DNA of 53,767 nt, taken from positions 1 through 53,767 of IMG/VR virus record IMGVR_UViG_3300021963_000162. One strand, written 5' to 3'. This stretch comes from a virus. Under the pieces are notes generated by a model. It saw nothing but the letters and a program-made list of their open reading frames with translations. It ran no database searches and was not told the origin of the DNA. Below, piece after piece: positions 1-6,313 of the stretch. Within the stretch, counting starts at the first letter, position 1. Every line of letters starts with the position of its first letter. Made by a program: the position numbers and the translations under genes.

Positions 1-121
1 TGATAAAGATGAAATTGTGAAAGTTGGATTACAGGTTGCTGTATTTGAACATGATAATTATGGTGGCAGACAATTGCGCCAAGATTTTGTTGATGTTGAA
101 CGAGTGAAAATTAAATTATGA
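1..121 (+). CDS. C-terminal end of an unidentified phage protein (partial)
   Basis: An open frame enters from the left edge and stops at TGA 119-121, giving the last 39 residues of a protein that ends in VDVERVKIKL. The stop overlaps the next start codon (ATGA), so the two genes are probably translationally coupled. The fragment is too short to identify. Its reading is supported only by the absence of stops and by the tight overlap. Confidence 0.6.
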   Translation, partial: DKDEIVKVGLQVAVFEHDNYGGRQLRQDFVDVERVKIKL

Positions 122-675
122 ATATCTTTTATCTCCACAATGACCCAAAAGTGTGTGCAGAAATGCACAATGATAAACATTGCATTAAGATGATCCTTGA
201 ATATGCTCAATTACTTTCTACTGCTCATCGTGTCCTTGATGGTACTCTTACCGTTGGTCTCTCAACATCTGGACGCAAAAAAACTTCATATGTGCTTATG
301 GATCAGCGTGACTCTGTTCTTTACTCTGCTACTCATATCAATCATCCTTCTGCTATTTGGGTGAGACATTCATATGAAAATTATGAATGGCTGTATAAAA
401 TGTTCATTGCATTGATGAACGAATATACCTATCGTTATGGTAAAAATCACGCCTGTGAAAAATTGATTGATGCTCTGTATACACCACCAACACATATACC
501 CAAAGGCGTTGGTTTCACAGAACCTACACCAGCAATGCCTGATGATGTAAAGATTGCCGGTGATTCAATCAAGTCATATCGTAATTACTATATAAATAAT
601 AAGACACACCTTGCTTCATGGCGAGGCAAAGTCAATTCTCGTAATACTCCGGAGTGGTTCAATGCCGTCATATGA
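118..675 (+). CDS. conserved phage protein of unknown function (NDKH family)
   Basis: A 185-residue protein beginning MNIFYLHNDPKVCAEMHNDK. Proteins with this opening (D-P-K, then NDKH and a KMILEYAQLLSTAHRVLDG-like helix) are, from memory, common in cyanophage-type T4-like genomes and have no assigned function. No signal peptide or membrane segment is visible. His and Asp residues in the first 30 positions and the SYRNYY and W-R-G-K segments near the C-terminus look conserved and could form a catalytic or metal site, but this is inference. It overlaps both neighbours (ATGA at the start, 14 bases at the end), as expected in a phage operon. Confidence 0.75.
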   Translation: MNIFYLHNDPKVCAEMHNDKHCIKMILEYAQLLSTAHRVLDGTLTVGLSTSGRKKTSYVLMDQRDSVLYSATHINHPSAIWVRHSYENYEWLYKMFIALMNEYTYRYGKNHACEKLIDALYTPPTHIPKGVGFTEPTPAMPDDVKIAGDSIKSYRNYYINNKTHLASWRGKVNSRNTPEWFNAVI

Positions 676-940
676 TTTTCGTAACAAAGAGACAGGTGAA
701 ATTACAGAACACCGTATGTCCTACACAGTCCTTGACCAATTCAAGGCTGACAATCCACACCTAGAACAATACCATTCAGCAGAAAATCTACCGATTATGT
801 CTGATGCTACTCGTATGTCAGTTCCAGGTACTAAACGCAACGATTCAGCATTTGAAAAATATGTTATCAATCGTATCAAAGAAAAAGTACCACAGAACAC
901 ATTAGCAGGCCACAAAACCGCAGGCAGTCGTGAATGGTAA
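662..940 (+). CDS. small conserved phage protein (FmdB-like without zinc cysteines)
   Basis: A 92-residue protein starting MPSYDFRNKETGEITEHRMS. The ATG at 662 was chosen over an upstream start because GGAG lies just before it and the MPxYxF opening is typical of the family. That opening resembles FmdB-type zinc-ribbon proteins, but the CxxC pairs are missing, so zinc binding is unlikely. The C-terminal half is basic (NRIKEKVPQ) and ends HKTAGSREW. From memory, similar proteins sit beside PhoH in cyanophage-like genomes; function unknown. The stop codon overlaps a further small frame at 934. Confidence 0.7.
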   Translation: MPSYDFRNKETGEITEHRMSYTVLDQFKADNPHLEQYHSAENLPIMSDATRMSVPGTKRNDSAFEKYVINRIKEKVPQNTLAGHKTAGSREW

Positions 941-1083
941 AACAAATCCCCGCATTATTTCTTCCAAAGAGAGGTGACGATGAGCAAAAGACCTCCGTGA
1001 AACAAACTTCAAAAAAGCGAATGTTTAATAAGAAACAAGAGCAAAAGAAAAATAAAAAGGAAGCATTTCTTTTGCAAGTATAA
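934..1083 (+). CDS. small lysine-rich protein, hypothetical
   Basis: A 49-codon frame starts at ATG 934, overlapping the stop of the preceding gene (ATGGTAA), and ends at TAA 1081-1083, 17 bases before phoH. The product begins MVKQIPALFLPKRG and continues into a strongly basic KKRMFNKKQEQKKNKK stretch. It fills the gap between two conserved genes and could be made by translational coupling. The basic tail suggests nucleic-acid binding, but no family is recognised. The AT-rich, A-rich composition could also give such a frame by chance. Confidence 0.45.
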   Translation: MVKQIPALFLPKRGDDEQKTSVKQTSKKRMFNKKQEQKKNKKEAFLLQV

Positions 1084-1100
1084 AAATAACAGGGGTATTG

Positions 1101-1865
1101 ATGGTAACCAAAAAAATGCCAGCTCGTTCTAGAGCTGAGATAATCGAAAATGAAGAACAAGTAACTAGACACCAACCATCAGTTTCTAACTCATTAAAAA
1201 TAAAATTAGACCACTTAAAAACTTTTGATGCTCTGACAAACAATCAACAAAAGTTCTTTGATGCATACAAAACAGGTGATTACTTTATAGGTCTATTTGG
1301 ATCACCAGGCGTAGGCAAGACATTCTTAGCAATGTATCGTGGCCTAGAAGAAGTCCTAGATAAAACCAACCCATTTAAACAAGTCGTTGTAGTTCGTTCA
1401 GCGGTACAAGTTCGTGACCAAGGTTTCGTTCCTGGTACATTGGATGAGAAGATGGAGATATATGAAACACCTTACAAAGAAATCTGTGAAACTTTGTTTG
1501 GTAGACCAGATGCATGGGATAGGTTAAAGGAACAAGGTCACGCTAGGTTCATTTCTACCACGGCAATTCGTGGTATTTCTATTGATGATGCTATCATTTT
1601 GGTGGATGAATCACAGTCAATGACATTCCATGAGTTATCGTCAGTTATTTCCCGTGTCGGACATAGGTCTAAAATCATTTTCATCGGTGACCTGAAACAA
1701 AATGACCTAATTAAATCTAAGAATGATGTTTCTGGTCTGAAAGAATTTTTGAATGTTGCAAGACATATGACCGAATTCACTGAGATTACATTCACTCCGG
1801 ATGATATTGTTCGTTCTTCTTTGGTTAAATCCTTTATCGTGGCCTGTGATAAGTTAGGAATTTGA
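1101..1865 (+). CDS. phoH: PhoH-like P-loop ATPase
   Basis: A 254-residue PhoH-family protein. The Walker A loop GSPGVGKT lies at residues 67-74 and the Walker B segment IILVDESQ at about 165-172 (Asp169-Glu170). The SVISRVGHRSKIIFIGDLKQ segment that follows is typical of the family. ATG 1101 is preferred to the TTG three bases upstream because AGGGG at 1091-1095 is well placed. PhoH is widespread in aquatic myoviruses and was named for phosphate-starvation control in E. coli; its phage role is not settled (RNA helicase/nuclease or phosphate-stress roles have been proposed). No Pho box was recognised upstream. Confidence 0.93.
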   Translation: MVTKKMPARSRAEIIENEEQVTRHQPSVSNSLKIKLDHLKTFDALTNNQQKFFDAYKTGDYFIGLFGSPGVGKTFLAMYRGLEEVLDKTNPFKQVVVVRSAVQVRDQGFVPGTLDEKMEIYETPYKEICETLFGRPDAWDRLKEQGHARFISTTAIRGISIDDAIILVDESQSMTFHELSSVISRVGHRSKIIFIGDLKQNDLIKSKNDVSGLKEFLNVARHMTEFTEITFTPDDIVRSSLVKSFIVACDKLGI

Positions 1866-1868
1866 CGA

Positions 1869-1875
1869 ATAAATA
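1869..1875 (+). promoter_or_regulatory. candidate T4-type late promoter (ATAAATA)
   Basis: ATAAATA just after the phoH stop, 33 bases before the fibre-like gene at 1909. It matches the core of the T4 late consensus TATAAATA and its spacing leaves room for a leader with a GGAG ribosome site. The window is AT-rich, so single copies are weak evidence; the support is that the motif recurs before other structural genes. Confidence 0.45.
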
Positions 1876-1908
1876 CTCTATAAAGTCTTTTATACGGAGA
1901 ATAATTAA

Positions 1909-2286
1909 ATGGCAACAAAGATGGTAAACGCAGGAATAACTTTTCCTGATGGGACAACACAAGCAACTGCGGCTACAAGTTCCGGCCTCGGTGTGGTTGG
2001 TTATGGGCAAACATGGGCAAGCCAAACCAGATCCCTTGGTACCACATATACAAACAGCACAAGCAGGCCAATTATGGTTCTTATCACCATTTCGGTTCCA
2101 TCACAAAATAATAGTTATGTATATTTTCAAATTAATGGTGTCACTGTTGGTGGATTTGGTGAAACTTCAGCATCACAACCAGCAATGATTAGTTCACATT
2201 CTTTTATTGTTCCAGCTGGAGCAACATATGCTGCAGTAAAACAAGTCGGTGCTCCATCAATTTGGGCTTGGTGGGAACTTCGTTAA
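1909..2286 (+). CDS. short tail-fibre-like structural protein
   Basis: A 125-residue protein. Residues 8-25 (AGITFPDGTTQATAATSS) are the FPDGTxQ-TA segment that recurs in phage tail-fibre and collar proteins. The rest is beta-rich with alternating Ser/Thr and hydrophobic residues, ending IWAWWELR. There is no signal peptide. It is preceded by a candidate late promoter and GGAG, and followed by a fibre-associated protein, so it is most likely a small virion decoration or fibre-tip component. The receptor or partner cannot be read from sequence. Confidence 0.7.
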   Translation: MATKMVNAGITFPDGTTQATAATSSGLGVVGYGQTWASQTRSLGTTYTNSTSRPIMVLITISVPSQNNSYVYFQINGVTVGGFGETSASQPAMISSHSFIVPAGATYAAVKQVGAPSIWAWWELR

Positions 2287-2295
2287 GGATAAAAC

Positions 2296-2574
2296 ATGAA
2301 ACACTATAAAGATTTAGATAACAACATTTATGCTTATGAACTTGATGGTTCACAGGATCATATTATTCCAACACATTTTATACAAATTACTGATGCTCAA
2401 GCAAAAGAAATTTTGAATGAAAAGGATAAGAAAAACCAACCTGTATTGACATATGCAGATAAAAGAAAATTAGAGTATCCACCTATTGACAAACAGTTGG
2501 ATACCTTGTATCATGGTGGTTATGATGTGTGGAAAGCATCAATCAAACGAATCAAAGATAAGTATCCAAAATAA
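2296..2574 (+). CDS. tail-fibre-associated protein with EYP-QLD C-terminal motif
   Basis: A 92-residue protein whose C-terminal third carries KRKLEYPPIDKQLDTLYHGG followed by a KASIKRIKDKYPK helix. This R-x-x-EYP-x-x-x-QLD-x-LYH pattern is common in small phage proteins encoded beside tail fibres, some annotated as fibre-assembly or XkdW-like. AAGGA precedes the ATG. Immediate linkage to a fibre-like gene supports a role in fibre assembly or as a minor structural part. The exact function is not known. Confidence 0.65.
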   Translation: MKHYKDLDNNIYAYELDGSQDHIIPTHFIQITDAQAKEILNEKDKKNQPVLTYADKRKLEYPPIDKQLDTLYHGGYDVWKASIKRIKDKYPK

Positions 2575-2589
2575 AATTATGAAAATATT

Positions 2590-3243
2590 ATGTTCAATTA
2601 TTGTCCTCCTATAAAATTACCAGACTTAACATCACAAACATTCCCAGACGGCAAACGATATTATGTAACGCCAGCTGGTTCAAGGTTGCCTTCTGTAACC
2701 ACAGTCATTGGTGCCCAAAAGAAAGCATCAATCATGGCTTGGCGCAAACGAGTTGGTGAAGAAGCAGCCAACAAAATCTCCAGACAGGCATCATCAAGAG
2801 GTACAAATGTTCATACATTATGTGAACGGTACCTAAATAATGATAAACTTGGCGATATTATGCCAGATGCTAAAGAAATGTTTGTTGCTTTGGTACCATA
2901 TCTGGACAGAATTGACAATATACATTATCAGGAACAGGCCTTGTGGTCTGAACAATTAGGGTTGGCTGGTCGTGTTGACTGTATTGCTGAGTTTGATGGT
3001 GTTCTATCAGTCATTGACTTTAAAACATCAAAAAGAATCAAACAGCGTGACGATATTTTAGATTATTTTTGGCAAGAAACAGCATACGCTTTGATGTATG
3101 AAGAATTGGTTGGTACACCTATCCACCAATTAGTTACTATCATGGCAATTGATAATGAACCGCCTGGATTGTTTATTGAAAAAACGGAAGACCACATAGA
3201 TGGTCTAGTAAAAGCAATACAATTTTACAAAGAACAAAAATGA
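2590..3243 (+). CDS. PD-(D/E)XK exonuclease (RecB-like, cyanophage type)
   Basis: A 217-residue nuclease. The PD-(D/E)XK core is visible as GRVD (Asp130), then VIDFKTSK with Asp143 and Lys145, followed by a QETAYALMYEE helix that supplies the conserved Gln/Tyr of RecB-type domains. The N-terminal LPSVTTVIGAQKK segment and RGTNVHTLCERYL helix are also typical. Such proteins are found throughout T4-like cyanophages, where they are annotated as exonucleases and probably act in DNA degradation or recombination. Its stop overlaps the next ATG (ATGA), although the downstream gene is structural. Confidence 0.85.
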   Translation: MFNYCPPIKLPDLTSQTFPDGKRYYVTPAGSRLPSVTTVIGAQKKASIMAWRKRVGEEAANKISRQASSRGTNVHTLCERYLNNDKLGDIMPDAKEMFVALVPYLDRIDNIHYQEQALWSEQLGLAGRVDCIAEFDGVLSVIDFKTSKRIKQRDDILDYFWQETAYALMYEELVGTPIHQLVTIMAIDNEPPGLFIEKTEDHIDGLVKAIQFYKEQK

Positions 3244-4145
3244 CAACTCCTGCAACAGGTCCAATATCTCTACTAGACTTACAAAATGAATTTGGTGGAA
3301 CCGCACCTATAAGTTTTAGTGAATACTATAGAGGTGGTGTATTTGTCAATCCACTTGTTTCTGGAGTACCTGCATCCGGTACTTTAGACTTAAATGCGTA
3401 TCGAGGTAAGCAAAAAATCACGGGAGGAAACAGTGGCATTTTAACATCAGGCACTTCATACACATTACCAATAACCAGTGGCACATCTATTAATGTTCTT
3501 GTAATTGGTGGCGGCGGTGGTGGCGGTGGCGGATCTGCTCGCCGAACAAACGCTGGATATTCGACTGGTGGCGGTGGCGGTGGATCAAGTACAGCTATGT
3601 ATGTATTAAATATTCCTGTGACGCCTGGTCAAACAGTCAATTATGTAATTGGTGCTGGAGGTGGCGGCGGCGGTGCCAGAGATGGAAGGTATACTTCAGG
3701 TTCAAATGGTGGCGCAGGTGGACTTACATCGTTTTCTGTGAATGGAGTAGTAAAAGCATCATCAGCAGGCGGCAGCGGAGGTATAAATTCACCAACAGGT
3801 ACTGGCGGTGCCGCAGGTAGTGTTGGTAGTAGTGTCGGAGTTGTGGCACGTGCTGGCACAGCAGGATATAATGCAGGTTCTGGCACAACAATAGGTGGCC
3901 AAGCTGCAAAAGGATTTACAATCACCGACACAGTTGGTTTAACAAGTATAACTTCGATTGTTGGATATGGTGTTGATGGTACTTTAGGTGGCAGATACGC
4001 TTCTGGTGTGCGTGGAACATCCGGTACAATTTATGGTGCTGGAGGTTCAGGTGGTGGCACTGCTCAAAGTGATGTTGAAAATTTCACAAATATGTATTCC
4101 AGTGCTGGTACAACAGGGGCAGTATTCATCTGGTGGGGTGTTTGA
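3240..4145 (+). CDS. glycine-rich tail-fibre/adhesin protein
   Basis: A 301-residue protein with a short N-terminal module (GPISLLDLQNEFGGTAPISF, residues 7-26, then LNAYRGK) that occurs in many phage fibre proteins. From residue 75 on it is extremely glycine-rich, with runs such as GGGGGGGGGS and GAGGGGGGAR, interrupted by beta strands (VLNIPVTPGQTVNYVIGAGG). Glycine-rich tips of this type form packed polyglycine-II helices in known phage adhesins and carry variable receptor-binding loops. It is followed by a second protein of the same type, with a TGATG overlap. A host-recognition role is inferred. Confidence 0.75.
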   Translation: MTTPATGPISLLDLQNEFGGTAPISFSEYYRGGVFVNPLVSGVPASGTLDLNAYRGKQKITGGNSGILTSGTSYTLPITSGTSINVLVIGGGGGGGGGSARRTNAGYSTGGGGGGSSTAMYVLNIPVTPGQTVNYVIGAGGGGGGARDGRYTSGSNGGAGGLTSFSVNGVVKASSAGGSGGINSPTGTGGAAGSVGSSVGVVARAGTAGYNAGSGTTIGGQAAKGFTITDTVGLTSITSIVGYGVDGTLGGRYASGVRGTSGTIYGAGGSGGGTAQSDVENFTNMYSSAGTTGAVFIWWGV

Positions 4146-5737
4146 TGGCATTACCAACAGGTCAAATTAAATTCAGTGATTTAAATAGAGAACTCGGTAA
4201 ATCACTATCAACTACAATCAACCTAAATGATTCTATCGTCCAAGTGGTGGAGGGAAATCCATCCGATGGTGTTAGCATGTCCCAGTTGCGTGGAAAATCA
4301 AAAACTTATACCTCACTTATCGCAACAAATCAAAAAAATTTAAATATTTACAATACTTTGGTTGCACAAGGATGGGACAAACAATCGTATGTTACATTCA
4401 TAATAGAAAATGGTGTTTACATTTGGAGTGATAATATATCATTACCTGCTTTGACTTCTGGTGGCCCTTTTCCAAATGGATTGACTATAGTTAATAAAGG
4501 TTATATCATGGGTAAAGGTGGTGCCGGTGGTGGTCCAGCTGCTGCCGGTGAATCGGGAGGACCTGCAATATCTATAACTACAAATGTTATTATAGACAAT
4601 ACATACGCCAGTGCTTATATTGGTGGTGGAGGCGGAGGTGGTGGGTCTGGTGGTTATGGAGCATATAATTATGCCGGTGGCGGCGGCGGTGCTGGTGGCG
4701 GTGTTGGTGGTGCTGGGTTTGGATCGACCACATATGCAGGTGGATCTGGCGGCGCAATTGGTCAAGTTGGCGCAAATGGAGTTAATGGACAATCAACAAT
4801 ACGAGCGCAACAATCATATGGTGGTGGTGCTGGTGGTGGCGGCGGTTATCAACGAGTAGGCGGTGGCGGTGGTGGCCGAATTTTCCCTGGTACTAGTGGT
4901 GCAGGAGGTTATGAATACGCTCCAGTTAGTGCGCCAACCAAATACACCTATGCGGGTAAGGGTGGTGCCAGCAATCTGCCAGGAGAAAATTCTTATTTGG
5001 TTAATGGTGGAACCTCAGGATATTTGTCTGCTGGTGGCGGTGGTGGTTGGGGTGCTGCAGGCGGTCAAGGTGTTGCAGCAGGCGGTGCAGGCGGCAAAGC
5101 GGTTGAAACTAATAGTTATACTGTTACTTGGGTTAATAATAATACTACAAGAGTTTATGGTTCTGTTGGTGGAGTGTTCAAAAATCCATTTTCTTCATAT
5201 AGTTTTACTACATCTGGTGTCGATGCTGGTGGTGGTGGACCAATATCAGCACCAGGAAAAATTAAGCCTACATCAGGAAGTTTTGTAGGCCAGTCAGTTT
5301 CTGTTCCTGTTGCGTTAACACTGACAAGTTATTGGGCTGATAGTAATGCTGGATCACAAACATATAATTCACCAAGAGATTCGGTTTTTGTGTCTTCTAC
5401 AACAAACTGGACAGTTACAGACCTTATCAATTTGGGAATTAATCATACCAATGTTCACACAACATCAACTACCAGAACAGTAAGTCTTGTATTTGACGTA
5501 GACGAATCTATGAATGCTGGATATTATATTATTACTAGGTCAGGCGCAGTCACATCTATATCTCTGTGGGCCACTGGTACATATACAGGGGTATACTCAA
5601 CACGACAAGTTGCTGGCGGCCGTCAAAGAAATATATCTGGTTCTTGGACATTGCCAATATTAAATGATAATCAACTTTTAGTGCCTGCTTGGGGTGATGG
5701 TACTGGCACAAATAACCTTAGATGGTCAATAACCTAA
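4145..5737 (+). CDS. glycine-rich tail-fibre/adhesin protein
   Basis: A 530-residue protein. ATG 4145 is chosen because it overlaps the previous stop and gives the fibre module MALPTGQIKFSDLNRELGKS. Residues 70-130 look like a PF-type beta module (YVTFIIENGVYIWSDNISLP), residues 120-335 are glycine-rich (GGGGGGGGSGGYG, GGGGGAGGGVGG), and the last 190 residues form a non-repetitive beta-rich domain ending NNLRWSIT. The layout suggests a fibre tip with a polyglycine sandwich followed by a separate C-terminal domain. It is the last gene before the accessory cassette. Receptor unknown. Confidence 0.75.
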   Translation: MALPTGQIKFSDLNRELGKSLSTTINLNDSIVQVVEGNPSDGVSMSQLRGKSKTYTSLIATNQKNLNIYNTLVAQGWDKQSYVTFIIENGVYIWSDNISLPALTSGGPFPNGLTIVNKGYIMGKGGAGGGPAAAGESGGPAISITTNVIIDNTYASAYIGGGGGGGGSGGYGAYNYAGGGGGAGGGVGGAGFGSTTYAGGSGGAIGQVGANGVNGQSTIRAQQSYGGGAGGGGGYQRVGGGGGGRIFPGTSGAGGYEYAPVSAPTKYTYAGKGGASNLPGENSYLVNGGTSGYLSAGGGGGWGAAGGQGVAAGGAGGKAVETNSYTVTWVNNNTTRVYGSVGGVFKNPFSSYSFTTSGVDAGGGGPISAPGKIKPTSGSFVGQSVSVPVALTLTSYWADSNAGSQTYNSPRDSVFVSSTTNWTVTDLINLGINHTNVHTTSTTRTVSLVFDVDESMNAGYYIITRSGAVTSISLWATGTYTGVYSTRQVAGGRQRNISGSWTLPILNDNQLLVPAWGDGTGTNNLRWSIT

Positions 5738-5742
5738 GGCTG

Positions 5743-5771
5743 TTGCCAAAATTTATAATTTAATGTATAAT
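5743..5771 (+). promoter_or_regulatory. sigma70-type promoter for the tmRNA
   Basis: TTGCCA at 5743-5748 and TATAAT at 5766-5771 with exactly 17 bases between them. Predicted start of transcription is near 5778, just ahead of the acceptor piece of the permuted tmRNA. This is a host-style vegetative promoter, unlike the TAAATA elements before structural genes. Confidence 0.75.
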
Positions 5772-5841
5772 GTGAAGATATGGTTGTATGAAGCAACTAG
5801 AAATGTGTTCTGGACGCCGGGGCAGTGCCGGCCAGGTCCAC

Positions 5842-5912
5842 CAAAAGAACTTTTGCATTAGCCACACCAGTAATGCAGTATGTGGGGGGAATGTTAGTCA
5901 ATAGTTCTTTTG
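5842..5912 (+). repeat. inverted repeat in the tmRNA intervening segment
   Basis: CAAAAGAACT (5842-5851) is perfectly complementary to AGTTCTTTTG (5903-5912). The pair lies directly beyond the acceptor stem, so in the precursor it would extend that stem by ten base pairs and close the intervening loop. A smaller hairpin, GCATTA/TAATGC, sits inside. Such a structure would present the ends for processing into two pieces. Confidence 0.75.
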
Positions 5913-5997
5913 ATGGGCCTGACACAGTTTCGACAGGGCAAATAGTACAGAAGTGGACAACTCACCAGAGTAGGTGTAAAAACTAAATCAAGTAAAC

Positions 5998-6030
5998 GCA
6001 AACGATGAAAAGTTCGCATTGGCAGCCTAA
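5998..6030 (+). other. tmRNA tag reading frame ANDEKFALAA
   Basis: From the presumed resume codon GCA at 5998 the frame reads ANDEKFALAA and stops at TAA 6028-6030. It has the length of the E. coli tag ANDENYALAA and the same ALAA terminus recognised by ClpXP. Only residues 5 and 6 differ. The tag is intact, so the RNA is probably functional. Confidence 0.9.
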
Positions 6031-6103
6031 ACGCTGACTAGGGTTTTTGGTAGTTTATCCTCGTAACAGAATTAAACTACTACAGAATAATGATTTTCGC
6101 TAC

Positions 6104-6133
6104 TTGACATTTCATATCTTTTCAATATATAAT
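6104..6133 (+). promoter_or_regulatory. sigma70-type promoter for pqqA
   Basis: A perfect TTGACA box at 6104-6109 and a perfect TATAAT box at 6128-6133, separated by 18 bases. Transcription would start near 6140, leaving a leader of about 35 bases before the pqqA start. It appears designed for the host RNA polymerase. Confidence 0.8.
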
Positions 6134-6174
6134 CCAGTTGCAACATTTCGTTGTGACATTATAGGAGAACTAAT

Positions 6175-6249
6175 ATGAAATGGTCTACACCTGCAGCAAG
6201 CGATATGCGTTTTGGTTTTGAAATCACTATGTATATTGCTAATCGTTAA
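6175..6249 (+). CDS. pqqA: PqqA, PQQ precursor peptide
   Basis: A 24-residue peptide beginning MKWSTPAASDMRF and ending FGFEITMYIANR. PqqA is the ribosomally made substrate for pyrroloquinoline quinone: PqqE, with chaperone PqqD, crosslinks a Glu and a Tyr, and the linked pair becomes the cofactor. Here Glu16 and Tyr20 are present with the required E-x-x-x-Y spacing and the same numbering as in 24-residue bacterial PqqA, and the flanking GFE-TMY-NR and N-terminal K-W are typical. AGGAGA lies 7 bases before the ATG. No pqqB-E genes are in the window, so host enzymes must process the peptide. The gene stands alone between a consensus promoter and a terminator-like hairpin. Being so short it is easily missed by gene callers. 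Confidence 0.92.
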   Translation: MKWSTPAASDMRFGFEITMYIANR

Positions 6250-6257
6250 AAGAGTTT

Positions 6258-6295
6258 TGATGGGTTTACTCTAAAAGAAACCCATCATTTTGTTT
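6258..6295 (+). terminator. hairpin terminator after pqqA
   Basis: TGATGGGTTT (6258-6267) and AAACCCATCA (6278-6287) form a perfect 10-bp stem with a 10-base loop, followed by TTTTGTTT. It lies 8 bases after the pqqA stop. The U-run is interrupted, so some read-through to the gene at 6314 is likely; the hairpin could also stabilise the short pqqA message. Confidence 0.75.
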
Positions 6296-6313
6296 AACAA
6301 CTAGGAGTTAATT

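Larger units (their letters stand above)
5778..6095 (+). ncRNA. ssrA: circularly permuted (two-piece) tmRNA
   Basis: Transfer-messenger RNA, which rescues stalled ribosomes and adds a degradation tag. The gene is permuted: the acceptor piece comes first (about 5778-5843) and contains a T-arm (GCCGG/CCGGC around GGCAGTG), the acceptor strand CAGGTCC (5833-5839) and an encoded ACCA (5840-5843). An intervening segment (5844-5914) follows, then the coding piece from 5915. GGGCCTG at 5915-5921 pairs with CAGGTCC over 7 bp with one G-U. P2 strands also match between the pieces: TGTTCT with AGGGCA, ACTA with TAGT, and GTTGT with ACAAC. The tag frame lies at 5998-6030, followed by a stem GTAGTTTA/TAAACTAC (6050-6057 and 6073-6080). 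Outer ends are estimates. Permuted tmRNA is known from alphaproteobacteria, cyanobacteria and some betaproteobacteria. Confidence 0.88.

Noticed and set aside
1098-1100. TTG three bases ahead of ATG as the phoH start
   Set aside because: ATG 1101 has the better position relative to AGGGG and is the more usual start codon.
1538-1966. Minus-strand frame of 142 codons opposite phoH
   Set aside because: Lies across the Walker B region of a clear PhoH gene and runs into the next gene; no recognisable motif.
3641-3931. Minus-strand proline-rich frame
   Set aside because: Also a shadow of glycine-rich coding; the plus strand has a clear fibre gene across it.
4442-4792. Minus-strand open frame of 116 codons, rich in Thr/Ser/Cys
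   Set aside because: It is the mirror of glycine codons (GGT/GGC) in the plus-strand adhesin; low-complexity composition and no start signals of its own.
5716-5739. CCTTAG/CTAAGG inverted repeat at the end of the second glycine-rich gene as a terminator
   Set aside because: Six-base stem with a 12-base loop, AT-rich, no T-run, and mostly inside coding sequence.
5805-5843. T-arm and CCA looking like the end of a tRNA gene
   Set aside because: No anticodon arm precedes it; the acceptor strand pairs with 5915-5921 downstream, which shows a permuted tmRNA instead.
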